A stretch of 64,000 nt of DNA, taken from NCBI GenBank assembly GCA_963942565.1, contig OZ012685.1:57265917-57329916 (forward strand), written 5' to 3'. Positions within the stretch are counted from its first letter, which is position 1, and each line of letters begins with the position of its first letter. Both the position numbers and the translations under genes were made by a program. Positions 24,368 to 36,367 of this stretch are shown here, one piece after another. The stretch comes from Maea johnstoni. Its lineage: Eukaryota > Annelida > Polychaeta > Spionida > Magelonidae. The notes beneath the pieces were generated by a model that was given only the letters and a program-made list of their open reading frames with translations, ran no database searches and was not told the origin of the DNA.

Positions 24368-25595
24368 GGGCCCTTCAAATGTAAAGGCCATCATCTAGGC
24401 TTCTTGGTCATGAATATCCTAGATTCTAGGCTGCTTTGGCCATGTCCATTTCGCATATATTTTGCCGTGTCACAATGACCATGAAGCAGGTACCTTATGT
24501 GGTAAGGTTTGTTCATGTGTTGCTCACTTGGCGGCGCCTATGTAGTATTTCTGAGTATAATGATTACTAGAGATAGGAGGACCATATGGTGCATCTATGA
24601 GCCAAGCTGGTACCACACAATACTGATTGGACAACACAGACGGAAATGTTGACATTTAAGTAATAGCTAGGATATTGGTCCTTGTCATGAATCATACCCT
24701 ACTACATAGCATGAATCTAGGACATACCGAACATTAGTTGAATATTTGCTTCTCTTCTTAACTGCCCTTGCATTCAAGTAGCACTGCCCAAGCAAACATA
24801 AGTCCACAAGTGGCCAGGTTGTCCCAATTTTGAAGTCCTTGAGCACAGGCAATATTGAACCTGGAGCACAGCAATTTCTGGTTTGCGCTTTGCGACAGTC
24901 AGTTTGAATAGTGTCACCAGGTGGTGCTACCATATCAGCCTCCGTGGCAATTTTGAAGACCTAGATCACTTATTAGGTGGTATCGATGAATGAAGTCTGC
25001 ATATTTTCTGAGTAAATCTGCATTTAGTCATGCTTGCAGAAAATTTCCAGAATTAAAGATTGATTAAAAGTTTTGTCTTGTCGCCTGTTTTAAGGCCTCT
25101 GTTGCATGCTGGGGAGACAATGCGACAGTTGGACATGCACCCCTGTGTGGGAGTCGCAACTCCTACATGATACCCTCACTTGACTTAAAAATATATAAAA
25201 TGAATCCACAATTTAATGTCTGTAGAGATATTTGTGTTCCTAAGTCCTATTTGCAATTTAATGGCTTTCACATGTTAATCGACCCAGTATGCATGGTTAT
25301 ACACAAATAGTTAAGCAGATATTTATACAGCTTTAATGTGTCAGCATGAACATATATCTTTGGAATGTTTTCATTTAAACTCTCAAGCTTTTTTTGAAAG
25401 GAAATTCATTTGTTGAGAAGAGAATGTTCTTTGTCATCATGGGGATACGGGTTTACAGGTTCTTTCGCTGAATAGTGATAGTTGATATGAATAAGTAATT
25501 GATGGAAAATATTCATTAATAAAAATGATAAAATGAAAAGCAAAGTTAAGAGAATAGGTAACAAACTCTTGCTTTATTTTTGCTAGGTAAGGTAT
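24368..25595. other. Interval without recognisable features
   Basis: About 1.2 kb of intergenic or intronic sequence. A minus-strand open frame at 24685-24933 has no family resemblance. Nothing else could be supported. Confidence 0.4.
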
Positions 25596-25602
25596 ATCTG
25601 CT

Positions 25603-25852
25603 CTGGGAGTAGTAGACAGGGAGTGGGCACTGTGCATGCGTCATCAAATTTCGCTGCCTCACACCACTATGAGTCATAGATAACATGTGTACCCCAGGAT
25701 TGGCTGCCTGCTGGGTCAGACTGAAATTGCCAAGAAACCAATCACGTGACCAATACTTCCCCAGGCTACACCGCGTAACCCGAGGCGCCCATATCCAACG
25801 TACTAGCATGCTGTGCCTATGGGGTTGCGAATCAAGGGGATGTATTTCTCTG
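25603..25852. mobile_element. Dispersed element with 7-bp target duplication, copy 1
   Basis: Flanked by ATCTGCT (25596-25602 and 25853-25859). It shares GAGTAGTAGACAGGGAGTGG, GTGACCAATACTTCCCCAGG and CACCGCGTAACCCGAGGCGC with the copy at 52733-53030. Termini CTGGGAG and, inverted, CAGAGAA are only weakly repeated. 250 bp, non-coding; class uncertain. Confidence 0.75.
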
Positions 25853-25881
25853 ATCTGCTATATCCTATGAATTTTACTTAA

Positions 25882-26102
25882 CCCATTCATGCCTGGAAAT
25901 CAACCTGACCAGTGCCATCTGGACCTGTCCTACTTTTAAAGATAACTCTGGAATGAAGCATATATTTGCAAAATATTTGAAGGAGAGTCGTAGATGGAGT
26001 TATGATAAACAATTCTCCTTCAAATATTTTGGAATATTGCTTTTGTTAGAGAGAGATCACCAACATTGTCAGGAGGTTTTGTCTGCTACAGGCATGAATG
26101 GG
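25882..26102. mobile_element. TTAA MITE, family A, copy 1
   Basis: TTAA at 25878-25881, then CCCATTCATGCCTGG; ends CAGGCATGAATGGG followed by TTGA, one change from TTAA. Inner inverted segments TTTGAAGGAGAG / TCTCCTTCAAATATTTT. The CCC/GGG ends at TTAA are piggyBac-like. Confidence 0.85.
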
Positions 26103-26227
26103 TTGAAGAAAACTTCTAGGAAAACAGAAGAAGGATTGGTCTAATCTAGATCAGATGTCTTTGATAGTGATGTTTTACCCTTTATACCTACTGACACAGG
26201 TGCCTGTTTTAATGACCCTCTACTTAA

Positions 26228-26448
26228 CCCATTCATGACTGAAGATCTTTGTATCAACGTCGTCTAGAACTTTGATACTTCGAAAGAAAAATTGGAATCA
26301 AGGGTTAATTCGCAAACTATTTGAAGAAAATTTGTGGGTTGGGTTCTAATCAGTATTTCTCCTTTAAATATTTTCTTAAAGATACTTCTATGGAAAGGAT
26401 AGTACCAAAATAGTTAGCACATTTTTAGGCACTACTGGCATGGACGGA
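26228..26448. mobile_element. TTAA MITE, family A, copy 2
   Basis: Exact TTAA at 26224-26227 and 26449-26452. Starts CCCATTCATGACTG and ends GGCATGGACGGA. About 221 bp. Confidence 0.85.
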
Positions 26449-26952
26449 TTAACTGTATTCAAACCTGGCTTCCAAACTTTAGGCAGGGTCTTTACAGCTG
26501 TGTAGCAATCTCCCCACTAATAATTTCCTTGTGGCGGTGGCACACAGGTAATTGAATGAGCATAATAGTCCTAAACCCACTCAACTAAATTCTGAGCTTG
26601 ACTTTGAAAACAACACGGAGCTTGAATGTGAAATCTTCTGCTACTCTAATTAAAATCATGGCTATGGACTTAATGGCTTTAAACCCCTTCACATCTGAAG
26701 CACACACGTACGTAACATGGCCAAAATAGAATAGTGTGATCTTGATGCAATAATTTAGAAAATATATGTTCAAAGAACATTGTTCCTCTTGTTGGTTTCT
26801 AACATATCCCATCAGATATTTTTCATACATCACACTGAATTCAGATTTCTTATAAAATGAAAGACTGAAAGTGCACTTCAGATTATGCAGATGGGTTAAG
26901 AAATGAAAATATTGTTCATGTATATGTTTGAGTTACAGGATGTATTCTGGTA

Positions 26953-27194
26953 TTAGGCCTAAAAAAATAAATTGTTTGTTTCCTGTAACGGTCTGAAAAA
27001 AAATAGGGTAGGTAGGTCGTTAAAAAAAAAATTTCAAAATTTGTGCATTATTTTTTTGGTCAAAAATGTGTATTTTATGCATGTTTTACGTTGATTGGGA
27101 GTTGGATGGGCGATAAAAATTTAGGTAGGGATTTCTTTGAATAAAAACTTGTTAGGGTAGGGTTACAGGAAACAAACAACTTTTTTTAGGCCTT
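26953..27194. mobile_element. MITE family C, copy 2
   Basis: TTAGGCCTAAAAAAATAAA and TTGTTTGTTTCCTGTAACGG at the left; GTTACAGGAAACAAACAAC and TTTTTTTAGGCCT at the right. The long terminal inverted repeats are nearly perfect. Confidence 0.85.
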
Positions 27195-27406
27195 ACCACA
27201 TGAAGGAATATTGTTACTTAGTGTAAAAAAGTGTCTTTTATTTATGGCATGCGGAAATGATGTTAATTCAACTCACTAAATACCATGCAATTTTGTTGAA
27301 TAGATATTTTTGAAAGTTGCATGATATTTTGTGAAGTTCAATTAATTAATATCATTTTGGCATGCCATATTTATTAGCGTCGCATTTCATGTTTGCTATG
27401 TGTTAA

Positions 27407-27623
27407 CCCATTCATGCCAGGAGATGATGTCTGGACTAGATACTTAAAAGTGAAATTGTAAATAACTTTGGAATAAATCATAAGTTAAAAACTATGATGA
27501 AGTAAAATTGTAGGTTAGGTTCTGATTATTAATTTTTCTTTAGATATTTTCCAGAAATTACTTTGATTAAAAAAAATCTGCAAATCAGTAAGGGCGTTTT
27601 TGGGCACTGCAGGCATGAATGGG
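27407..27623. mobile_element. TTAA MITE, family A, copy 3
   Basis: TTAA at 27403-27406 and 27624-27627 bound CCCATTCATGCCAGGAGATG ... CAGGCATGAATGGG. Its left 22 bp differ by one base from the monomer of the intronic minisatellites at 42 and 46 kb. It lies about 200 bp upstream of exon 4b. Confidence 0.9.
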
Positions 27624-27822
27624 TTAAGTTTAGTTGTAGCAGTCAGTTATAAATACTCTGCATTTAATCAAAAATGTTTCATTATTGGATGGTTAAAATC
27701 AATGCAGTAGTTTATATGAACGGATGTCATTTTTTGCTGCTTATTGGAATTCATTGACTGTGACAATTTTTGGTCTATTTCAGATTTTTTTTATTTTAAA
27801 AACATTTTTATTTCTATTTCAG

Positions 27823-27962
27823 GTTGTAAGACGACTGCTAATATTATGTATGCTGGTACCGTGAGTCTTGGATGTGGAGCCTTCCAGTCTGCTCAAGAAA
27901 AAGCGTGTTTATGTGAACCAAAAGGTAGTGGGAAAGCTAAAAAGAGGAAAAATGAATTATGA
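27823..27962 (+). CDS. PLA2G12: PLA2G12 alternative terminal exon 4b (KNEL tail)
   Basis: Acceptor CTATTTCAG, phase 1 in like exon 4a, so exon 3 can join it (AGT G|GT TGT gives S-G-C). It encodes CKTTANIMYAGTVSLGC and GAFQSAQEKACLCEPK, clearly homologous to exon 4a, then GSGKAKKRKNEL and TGA. The spliced product would be 198 aa. KNEL fits the PROSITE ER-retention pattern [KRHQSA]-[DENQ]-E-L, so this form might be held in the ER. A cryptic donor, AAAAG|GTAGTG at 27924, could skip that tail. Transcripts joining exon 3 to 4b across the 7.6-kb foldback are inferred, not shown. Confidence 0.8.
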
Positions 27963-28475
27963 TGGGAAAAATAGTGATAACTCTGCAATGGTGGCAAACG
28001 TCGTTAAAATGCTCGCACATTAGGTAGAAATTTTGAATAATATGCTGTATAAAAATGACTTAAGTATGTAAGAAGTAAAATACATTCCAAATGAACTGTA
28101 TACCTTTTACCTATTATCATTTCCTGAAATGTTTCTTACATTTTTGATATTTACTTACACTCATGTTTAGTTAGGTCTGGTGTATCTTTATGTAATGTCA
28201 GATTGTACTTGTATTTTTGTTTACTACTTAAAGTGTTGCTTTGCTGAAGTATGTTATCATAATCAAGTTGTAATTAAGTGAAGAAGGGATATCAACGGGT
28301 ACTACTTAATTGATCAAGTATTAGTATCAGTATCAGTATCAACTCATTCATGCTTAAAGTGGCCGAAAAGGGCCTGATAGTTTTGACTATGCCTTTCAAA
28401 TACAAGTGAATCTTGAAAGAGAAACATAATAGCAAACCACAATTCTGCTTCAAATCTTTTGGCAATCCATGCTTA

Positions 28476-28697
28476 TTTCATTCATGCCTGTGGGCCCAAA
28501 ATCAAACAATTTTGGTGATATCTCTCAAATAAAAACAATTTCCAGAAAATGTTTGTAGGAGAAATGTTGATCAAATCCAAACGCAGAACTCTCCTTGAAA
28601 TATTATGTGAATTTTTGATCATTTCCAAAGTTATTTTCAAAAGAATCTCAGGTCCAGACGACACAAGTTGTCAAGAAGGTCTCCAGGCATGAATGGG
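28476..28697. mobile_element. TTAA MITE, family A, copy 4
   Basis: Starts TTCATTCATGCCTGTGGG and ends CAGGCATGAATGGG then TTAA (28698-28701). The left TTAA is decayed. A degraded relative (CTCATTCATGCTTAAAG) lies just upstream near 28342. Confidence 0.75.
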
Positions 28698-28752
28698 TTA
28701 ATCTTTAAGCTAGTATGAATAATTACCAAAACTTTCTGGCATCAGGTTGATA

Positions 28753-28988
28753 AGGCCTAAAAAAAGAAATTGTTTGTTTCCTGTAACGGTCCATGAAAAA
28801 ATAGGGTAGGTAGGTCTGTAAAAGATTTTTTTTTTCATTTTTTTTTTGGTCGAAAATGTGTGTTTTATGCATGTTTTACGTTGATTAGGAGTTGGGAGGG
28901 CAGAAAAAACTTCAGGGTAGGGATTTTTTTGAATAAAAACTTGTTAGGGTAGGGTTACAGGAAACAAACAACTTTTTTTTAGGCCTAA
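28753..28988. mobile_element. MITE family C, copy 3
   Basis: AAGGCCTAAAAAAAGAAATTG at the left, ending GGAAACAAACAAC and TTTTTTTTAGGCCT. Very similar to copy 2, about 1.6 kb away. Confidence 0.85.
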
Positions 28989-29343
28989 GGGATGCTAAGC
29001 ATGAATGGGCTAGATCATTCACACTACAGTGTTCAGTAGGTCTGACAAAATATTATTGCTTATTTTGGTCTTCAGGTTTTTTCATTAGAAATCAAGACCC
29101 TGTTTTCACACATGTATTTCATGAATTCCCTAAAGTTTTCAGGGTCCCAACACTTCTGAAGGCCATCCGGGCACTGTGAATGTGTTTAATGAATGAATAT
29201 TTAGGAGTAGTTTATTTGTTTACTCTTACCAAAGAACAAATGTATATATTGATATTCTTTAAGTATTACTCTTTAACTGTAACGTTTAGATACTCTCATA
29301 GGCTCATAAGTTGATCTTAAAAACACTTTACATGTAAAGGTAA

Positions 29344-29470
<127 letters not shown>

Positions 29471-29715
29471 AAACTTGCTCTGAAGTCTGAATACTCAGCA
29501 GGTGAAATAACCTGAAGTTCTGCAGGACAGAAATCTTCTGAAATATACATTTGTAACGATGCTTTCTAGATGTAATTTATTTTGTGGTCTGTTCTCATTT
29601 CATACGTTGTGGTCTAACTAGGTATTTATATATGTTTGTATAATTTGGTTTTGGTGTTTATTTGGATGCCCCATTTTGTCATTTCTTGCATTACATGTAA
29701 CTCAATACCCTTTAA

Positions 29716-29919
29716 TTCATTCACACCTGGAACATACACATGGCGTGACATGTAGCAATATCTGGATTAAAAAGCAATATTTTCAAGAAATATTTATCTG
29801 AACGTTGTTTTCTCTGTCGTGTTGAACAATCCCTCTCCAACTTCTATTTAGATATTATTCAATTTGATCAGTTATCTTCAGATTTATAAGACGATGTGTG
29901 CACTGAAACTGCAAATGGG
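29716..29919. mobile_element. TTAA MITE, family A, diverged copy 5
   Basis: TTAA at 29712-29715 and 29920-29923. Ends TTCATTCACACCTGG and, inverted, CCCATTTGCAGTTTC. More diverged than the other copies. Confidence 0.65.
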
Positions 29920-30521
29920 TTAAGGAATGTGCAATGCTTCTGAAGTGGTCTTTTGCATGAAACTTCACTTATCAGTTGGTATTCAGGGTGGTTATGTAGG
30001 TCTCTCACAAAAAATGAATTTTGAATTTTTTTCAAAAGTTTATAATATTTTGATGTAAGTGTTTCCTATTCTGGGAAACTAAAATCTAACAGAAAAAATA
30101 TATACTTTTAAAAACCATTAGCATTATAGAAAACTATAAGTGACATTTTTGATTGCAGAGGTTTTTTTTAAACCCTCTCACCACTACCCCCCCCCCCCCC
30201 CACAGACCCTTTCTGTATTGGAAACTACTCTCCTGCTTGGCAAGCCCCCCCCCCCCTCCTTTGAACAGTCTTTATTCAGCACAGGGATAGCCTCTTAGAA
30301 GCAATATTTACAGCTCAGCACTCTGAGTGAATTAACTTAAGTTATTTTCTTTTAGTGGCAGATGTTCTGCTTTCATTCATTCATATTTTACATTTTCTCC
30401 TCTTGTTGGGTTTTTCTTATCAATGGATTTTTCTTTTACCGTTACATACTTACCCCTTATTTTCTGGCGTATTTGGATGTATTATGATGATAAGTAAATA
30501 TTATGAAGTTGAGTAAGTTCT

Positions 30522-31153
30522 CAGGGCTGAACATGAACTTTTGAAGGCATTTGCCAAGTAGGGCAGGTAAACTTTAATTTCTACCTGCCCAATGAAATTT
30601 TGACCTGCCCTGCAAAAGGTGTGATATAATCTTAGAAGACCAACACATGGAATGGAAACCAGCCGGTCAACCTGAACATGCTAGCCTCAACCAGTGTCAA
30701 TTAATAGTCGCTAATAGGTGCTCTGGGCACCCCCAGCAGGTGGTGGAGATAAGGTTTCTCTGTAATGTAATCGATGCGGGAGCCCTGATTGGTCCTTGTT
30801 CCCACGTGACCTCGTGCTGCTGCCTTATCTGCTAGTCCTGGCATGAGGCTAGCATGTAACTATAGGGCATATAGTAATTGGTCTCTCGTTACATATCCAT
30901 TCTTTTCTTAATCCAAGGATATAATGAACAAGAAAGTGACTTTTCTTTATGTACTGTACTTGTACCACTTAACTGTTTTCGTGCTATAGCTTTATCTGTA
31001 CTGTTGAAAAGATATTGGATTTCCTTTGTCTTAAAAGTATCTCGGAAGTTACATGATGAAATCTTACCTGCCATGTAGGGGCAGACACACTGATATTTCA
31101 GCCATGACCTGCCCTTCAGCCATTTTCAAGGCAGCCCTTAATGTCGAGCCTTG
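30522..31153. mobile_element. hAT-like MITE, family E, copy 1 (interrupted)
   Basis: Flanked by 5-bp repeats GTTCT (30517-30521, 31154-31158). Starts CAGGGCTGAACATGAAC and ends TTAATGTCGAGCCTTG. The same family as 39881-40203, in the opposite orientation. A 287-bp element with its own target duplication splits it. Confidence 0.85.
30631..30917. mobile_element. Element nested in family E copy 1
   Basis: Flanked by GATATAAT on both sides (30623-30630 and 30918-30925). The host element continues on each side as in the uninterrupted copy at 39.9 kb. It starts CTTAGAAGACC and ends CTTAATCCAAG. 287 bp, GC-richer than its host, non-coding. Confidence 0.8.
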
Positions 31154-31458
31154 GTTCTAATCTTTATTTTCTAATACCGGTATATCACATTTTTTGGCTA
31201 GCGTTTCAAGGAATATTTGTCAGAGGTTTTGGATAGTTTGCTTTTTTAAAGAATGCTTTTGTGAGCAATGTTTGAAAGGAAAGTCGATTAAATTTTGCTA
31301 ATAACTCTCTTTCAACTATTTTGTGAATTTAAGCGTCATTTCTCTGTTATTTCCTAATGTTACTTGACATCCAGGCAACTGTTGTCAAGGCAAACAGTGA
31401 GCCTGACAATGTCTCTTATTGGGCTTTTCCTCTGACACTGTTGATCTGACCACTGTAG

Positions 31459-31685
31459 AGAAGCATGAGCCTGTAGCCAGGGAGTCTGGGAGGCGGCAGG
31501 GAGAGCAGGAGGTGGGGCAGCTCGAGGAGAGAGAGATGGAGAAAGAGGAGGAGGAGAGGGAGGAATATGAGGTGCGCACACTCTATGCACTTGCACTGGC
31601 ATGTGCTGTGATGCTGTTAGGAACTGCTTTGATCTATCTGCTGTGGAAGATCAAGCCTTTTCATCAGCATATTCATTCAAGGTGA
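31459..31685 (+). CDS. Candidate 3' exon: acidic stalk plus transmembrane segment
   Basis: Acceptor CCACTGTAG, open to TGA at 31683-31685. It encodes KHEPVARESGRRQGEQEVG, a Glu/Arg-rich stretch (EREMEKEEEEREEYEV), one hydrophobic helix (LYALALACAVMLLGTALIYL) and a basic tail KIKPFHQHIHSR. The segment is GC-rich compared with its flanks, as the other exons are. Its phase (AG first) suits the cryptic donor at 27924 in exon 4b, giving CEPK-E-KHEP and a membrane-anchored 261-aa PLA2G12 form. That link is inference; it could equally be the last exon of an unseen gene, or chance. Confidence 0.4.
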
Positions 31686-33817
31686 CAAAAATAAGCTCAC
31701 TGGCCCTCATCAAGACCCTTAGCATCAGGATTACATTAAAGTTGCAGACATTGTCATGTATGTAGAAGTATTTAAACACTTGGAGCAAAAGCAATAAGTC
31801 CTGGAGCATGAGATTTTTTGATGTCCCTTGTTCAAGAATCCATTTGAAAAATGTCAACAGGTGGCAATACCATAGAAGTCAAATCAATAATAAAGACAAT
31901 AACAGTTGCTACTTTTCATAAGAATGATCACATGCAATGTTAATCAACAGCTGTGTATACGATGTAGTAGTTCCTGTATTTACTCAATTGCAGGTGAAAT
32001 TAAATAATATATCTGTCACTAAGTTCCCCATAATTATAAACATTTCACTAGTATTGTAATATTGATGTTAGTCAACTATTGATAGAAAACTAAGAGAGTG
32101 CTTTTGGAGACAGTAGGCCTAAATGTACGATGTACTGCATTGTTCATCTGGAGGAATTTTTCTTTGTAAGCAGGTGGCCTCACTCAACAGGTTGTCTCTT
32201 TCACTGGTTTGACTATATCAATTTGTTTGTGGAATATGCGTAAAGGATGTCATTTACAATTTTGGGATTTGTGAAGTAATTGTATATGTAAAGCTTACAC
32301 TGGGCAATCTACAGTTACTTAAAATGTGTTCAATATTATCCGAAATGAGCTATTAGATGTGTGACATTCATACCTCTTATTATTGGTGCTTTCAAAGCCA
32401 AAATAGCTTATTTTAATATATTCCTGATATATTTTGATGTATTCATAAGTTATGCTGGGATGCATGGCCCTAGCCTGAGTTTCTTTAAAAAGGACGCTCT
32501 AAATGTAGAAGCATTATATTTCATGTGCCTTTAAATAGGATAGCAGGATATTAAGAAAGCAATAAATAACAAATGCATACCTACTTATGTACAAATACAT
32601 GGCAGTACCAAATGATGTCCTAGAATTCAAATTGCAGTAACACTGGTTGAAATAGCCACATCTAGGAACTCTGGTATAATGTTTTGGTGCCCTGAGGTGT
32701 ATTTTGTCTACCCTTTTCACATCTTGAGTGTACAGATCATGGTATAGCAAATGTGAAAATGTTATAACATTTGAGTATCTTGGTCACAAACCTTCATTTC
32801 TTTAATTGTAAATGCTCAAAGAGTTCCTATATGAAATTGTCATCTGGATCTATGATACTTTTAAGTTACTTGGAAACTAATGTACTTAATGAGATATTTG
32901 AAGGAGAGTTGTTGGTAGTGTTCTGATTAATAGATCTCCTTCAGTTATTCTTTTGTCTCTAACCTTTCACCAAACATGCGTGGCGTCTTTTGGCTGCTTT
33001 GAAAATTATTGAATTAAACTCATTGCTGCATCTCTGATTTTCTTTTAAAGACAACTCACTGTCCAAGAAATTAAGAGAGTGTCAAAAATGCATAATTTGT
33101 TGCGCTATGCTAAGAGTAGTAAGCCCTGGTTAAATCGATTGCCTTACCAGGCATCATCTCTTTCTTTAGACTTGGGCAACATGCTCTGCAGCAGCTGGGC
33201 TAATATATTATATAATGTTGGTTTAACCCTTCCAATGCTGGGGTTACTTCTCTCTAAAGCATAAGGATGCAAAACCATATAAACCCTGTCATGTTGGTAT
33301 TCATCAGATAGCTCTCGCGAGTACCTATGTGCCAGGGTTTCAGTTATTTTGAAGGTTTTTTGCATCATTTTGTATTGGCCAAATTAGCCACCAGCAGCAT
33401 AAAGGCCAATATATTATCTAATGTTGGTTTAGGCAAGTTGTCTTCTCCTAGACCTTGTGGTATTCTTGCATCGCTAAGATGTCTGTGTGTGAGAAAGGTA
33501 TTATAAAGAGTTTCTGATCTTTATGTGGGTAAGCTATTGGGACATGATGTATTCTCTATATTTATAATAAAACGTGCCTCGGGAAATCCAGTGTTGGAGT
33601 TCTTATTTCTATCCTTCATTTGCATGGCTGACGCTTTAATATGTGACCAAAACAGGAAACTTGAATCAAGTCTACTTCAATGTACTACACTTTATGTGTT
33701 GTCTCAAAGCACCATTTTCTGTGTTTCGAAGTGTAATTGCTCTGATTTCACATAGATACACACCTTGGCATCGGCATAGGCAAGTAAAGTACAAATTTTA
33801 ACAGGTTCAAGACTTGC
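31686..33817. other. Interval with one MITE and no supported gene
   Basis: It holds a partial Tc1/mariner-like MITE end near 32165-32218 and a family-B MITE at 33227-33404. Open frames here are short and unlike any family. Confidence 0.5.
33227..33404. mobile_element. TTAA MITE, family B, copy 3
   Basis: TTAA at 33223-33226, then CCCTTCCAATGCTGGGGTTA. The interior has CCTGTCATGTTGGTATTCAT and GCCAAATTAGCCACCAGCAG. The right TTAA is lost. Confidence 0.75.
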
Positions 33818-36367
33818 TTTATTATTCATAACAACATAGAAACATGATCAACATACAAATATATATAATATCAATTGGATATGACTTGATTTAACTCAAC
33901 AATATAAAATTATTCGCATAAAAACTTGTAACAACAGATTTAATTCAACAATATAAAACAACCGGCATTAAAACTTGTAACAACAATATAAAATTTCAAA
34001 GGCACTTCACAATTCACCTTCTTCAAGTGTTAAGAAACAAATACTGTTTTGATATTTTTCAAAACAGCACTATTGTCAAACCTTTGCAATTACTTATATT
34101 TGACTGAAACTAATTCAGTCAGATCTACCTTTCTAATGGCAAGAAAACACAAACTATTTAAGTACTGACTTAGTTATCACAACTAGCATTGAGACAAAAC
34201 TTACACGAAGAATAATCTATGCAGATCTTTGCTGTTATGTAAGTGATCTTTCCTCATTTAATCTTTACAATATTAAAAGAAGGTACAAGTTATCAAAAAT
34301 TCCTGTTTCGATCACAAGTTATAATGCATACAAAATTTACTTCTTATTCTTGGACACTACGAGTATGTAGAAGCACCACCTGAAATATCAAACTTACAGA
34401 CCGATTTATTCTCCTGAAACTGAAACAAGTATTACATAAATAAGTAAAACTTTTAACTGTACTTCGTCACAAATTCCAGCGGCTAATATACAAGGCCTCC
34501 AGAAGCCGTTTTCATGTATAAAAATTTATATTTCTACTACAAACTTAAATCTTAAATATTAGCTAAAATGAAGCCTCTCTGTAGAATGAGCCCCCCCCCC
34601 CCCCCGCCCCCATTCTCTATTCCAAAGAGGGAAGATCACAGCAAAATGTTAACAGCCATGTGACAATAACCTGCGATGATGAAACAAGGGATTACAGATG
34701 GGCAGATCTTGTAATGCAGACTGGAGCACGCGGCTAACAGCAAGAAGTACCTTGTATACCCTAGAACCTGGTTCTGACCCACTTCACATTAAGCACAGAA
34801 AGTACCTCTTAACCCTAGTTATGTGATAGTTGATGCACAAGCCACAAATTAGTGTTTGCAGCATGCCTGCAACTAAGAAATTACACCCTGACAAAATCAA
34901 TGAAATAATGATAACTCACCACGTCATCTAAACCTACCATTATGAAATAAAAATATTAGGCACAATATGTTCCTTCATTGTTTGAAACAGGAGGGAAATA
35001 TTGTTATAGAAAATATATCCATCATCTGCAAAAAATGATTTTGAACTCATAAAATGATAAATCTTGTTATAAAAAGTTCTAAAAATATAAGAATATTAGA
35101 TATGGCATTTTGACTAGAAAAGCTATCGTTTCACTTTTTTTTTTACAAAATAGAAGTTCTGTTTTACCTAACTAATCTTCTGAGCAGAAATAACATATTC
35201 AAAATATATCTATAACATCCATAAACAATGATAATACATATAACCTGCACAAACAACAGTATTTTACCCACATATACATCCCTCACCTATCTTGTATAAG
35301 CACCAAATTAGAAACACAGGGAACAAAGAAAAAGACTCCCATTATTACTCATAGAAACTCTCTAAAATCAAGAATCTTTTTTTGGATATTTGGCAGGCAG
35401 GAATGGAAAAAGCTCATCATTTTATATGGACTTTCATATAGTTAACCGAAGACTGTTACAGATTGTTTAAATCACACCTAAATCCGATTTCAGCTCTATA
35501 TTATAGGCATCCATAATTTACCGAGCTCCACTTTGTAGATACCTTAAAGAAATCTCAGTAAGAAAGCGTTTAACCAGATTCAAACAACCTGTACGGAAAC
35601 AAACATGTTTTGAACCTATTAGTCTTCAAGAAAACACATTTAACTCCTCTATTATCACCATTCTCAGTCTGACATATACCGGATGTCTTAGCAAGACGGA
35701 ACCTAACACTCTTCTAAGAAAGGCCTCAGTCAGCAGGGTGTAAGTTCATTATACTAGAAAACCAAATACTAGAAAAAAAACATTCAATTACACTCAAAGG
35801 TTGAGTGAATTTTGAGTTATATCAGGAATATTGAGTTGTATCAATTTAAAGAAGATGATTTTGAAGTTACACTTGAATGTGTGTGCTAGGATATTACTTA
35901 AAAGATATCATACAATTCTAATTGGTAGATAGATGTTTATGATTGTTAGACTGTGATCAGGCTATTTCCCTGCGCTTTCCCCTTGAAAATATAACAACTA
36001 AAAGCAATGACTGGAGACCCAGATTATGAGTCCTGCCCAGTGTCTTAGCTAGGATTTAAAAACTGGGTGCCCAAAATTGGCAATTGTTAAATTTTGGGGC
36101 ATCCTATTATTCAAGGGAGACCACAATATACTCCGATTACAACCATAAACATGTATTTACTAGATAAAATTTAAGCATGATGTCCATAATACCATGGGAA
36201 TTATATTGAAGTGAAAGATATTTAATTATATGCTTGCAATTGACATTTTTAGAAATTCCACACAACACCCTGCTGGCTAAGACTATGGTCCTGTCTCAGA
36301 CCATGGTTATCAGATCTGCTCAGTAACTCAGGACACCCTGACAGCTGGACACCACTAACCACACAGT
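33818..36367 (-). other. Probable distal 3' UTR / downstream region of IFT56
   Basis: No open frame on either strand. On the minus strand an AATAAA (TTTATT at 33818-33823 on +) could end a long IFT56 3' UTR. A tandem pair of about 50 bp (CAACAATATAAAA, AAAACTTGTAACAAC) lies at 33895-33985, and a poly-C run at about 34590-34606. The UTR assignment is a guess from position. Confidence 0.35.
36042..36284. mobile_element. Dispersed repeat, family D, copy 2
   Basis: TGTCTTAGCTAGGATTTAAA ... CCCTGCTGGCTAAGAC. Internally shorter than copies 1 and 3 on its right side. Confidence 0.72.
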
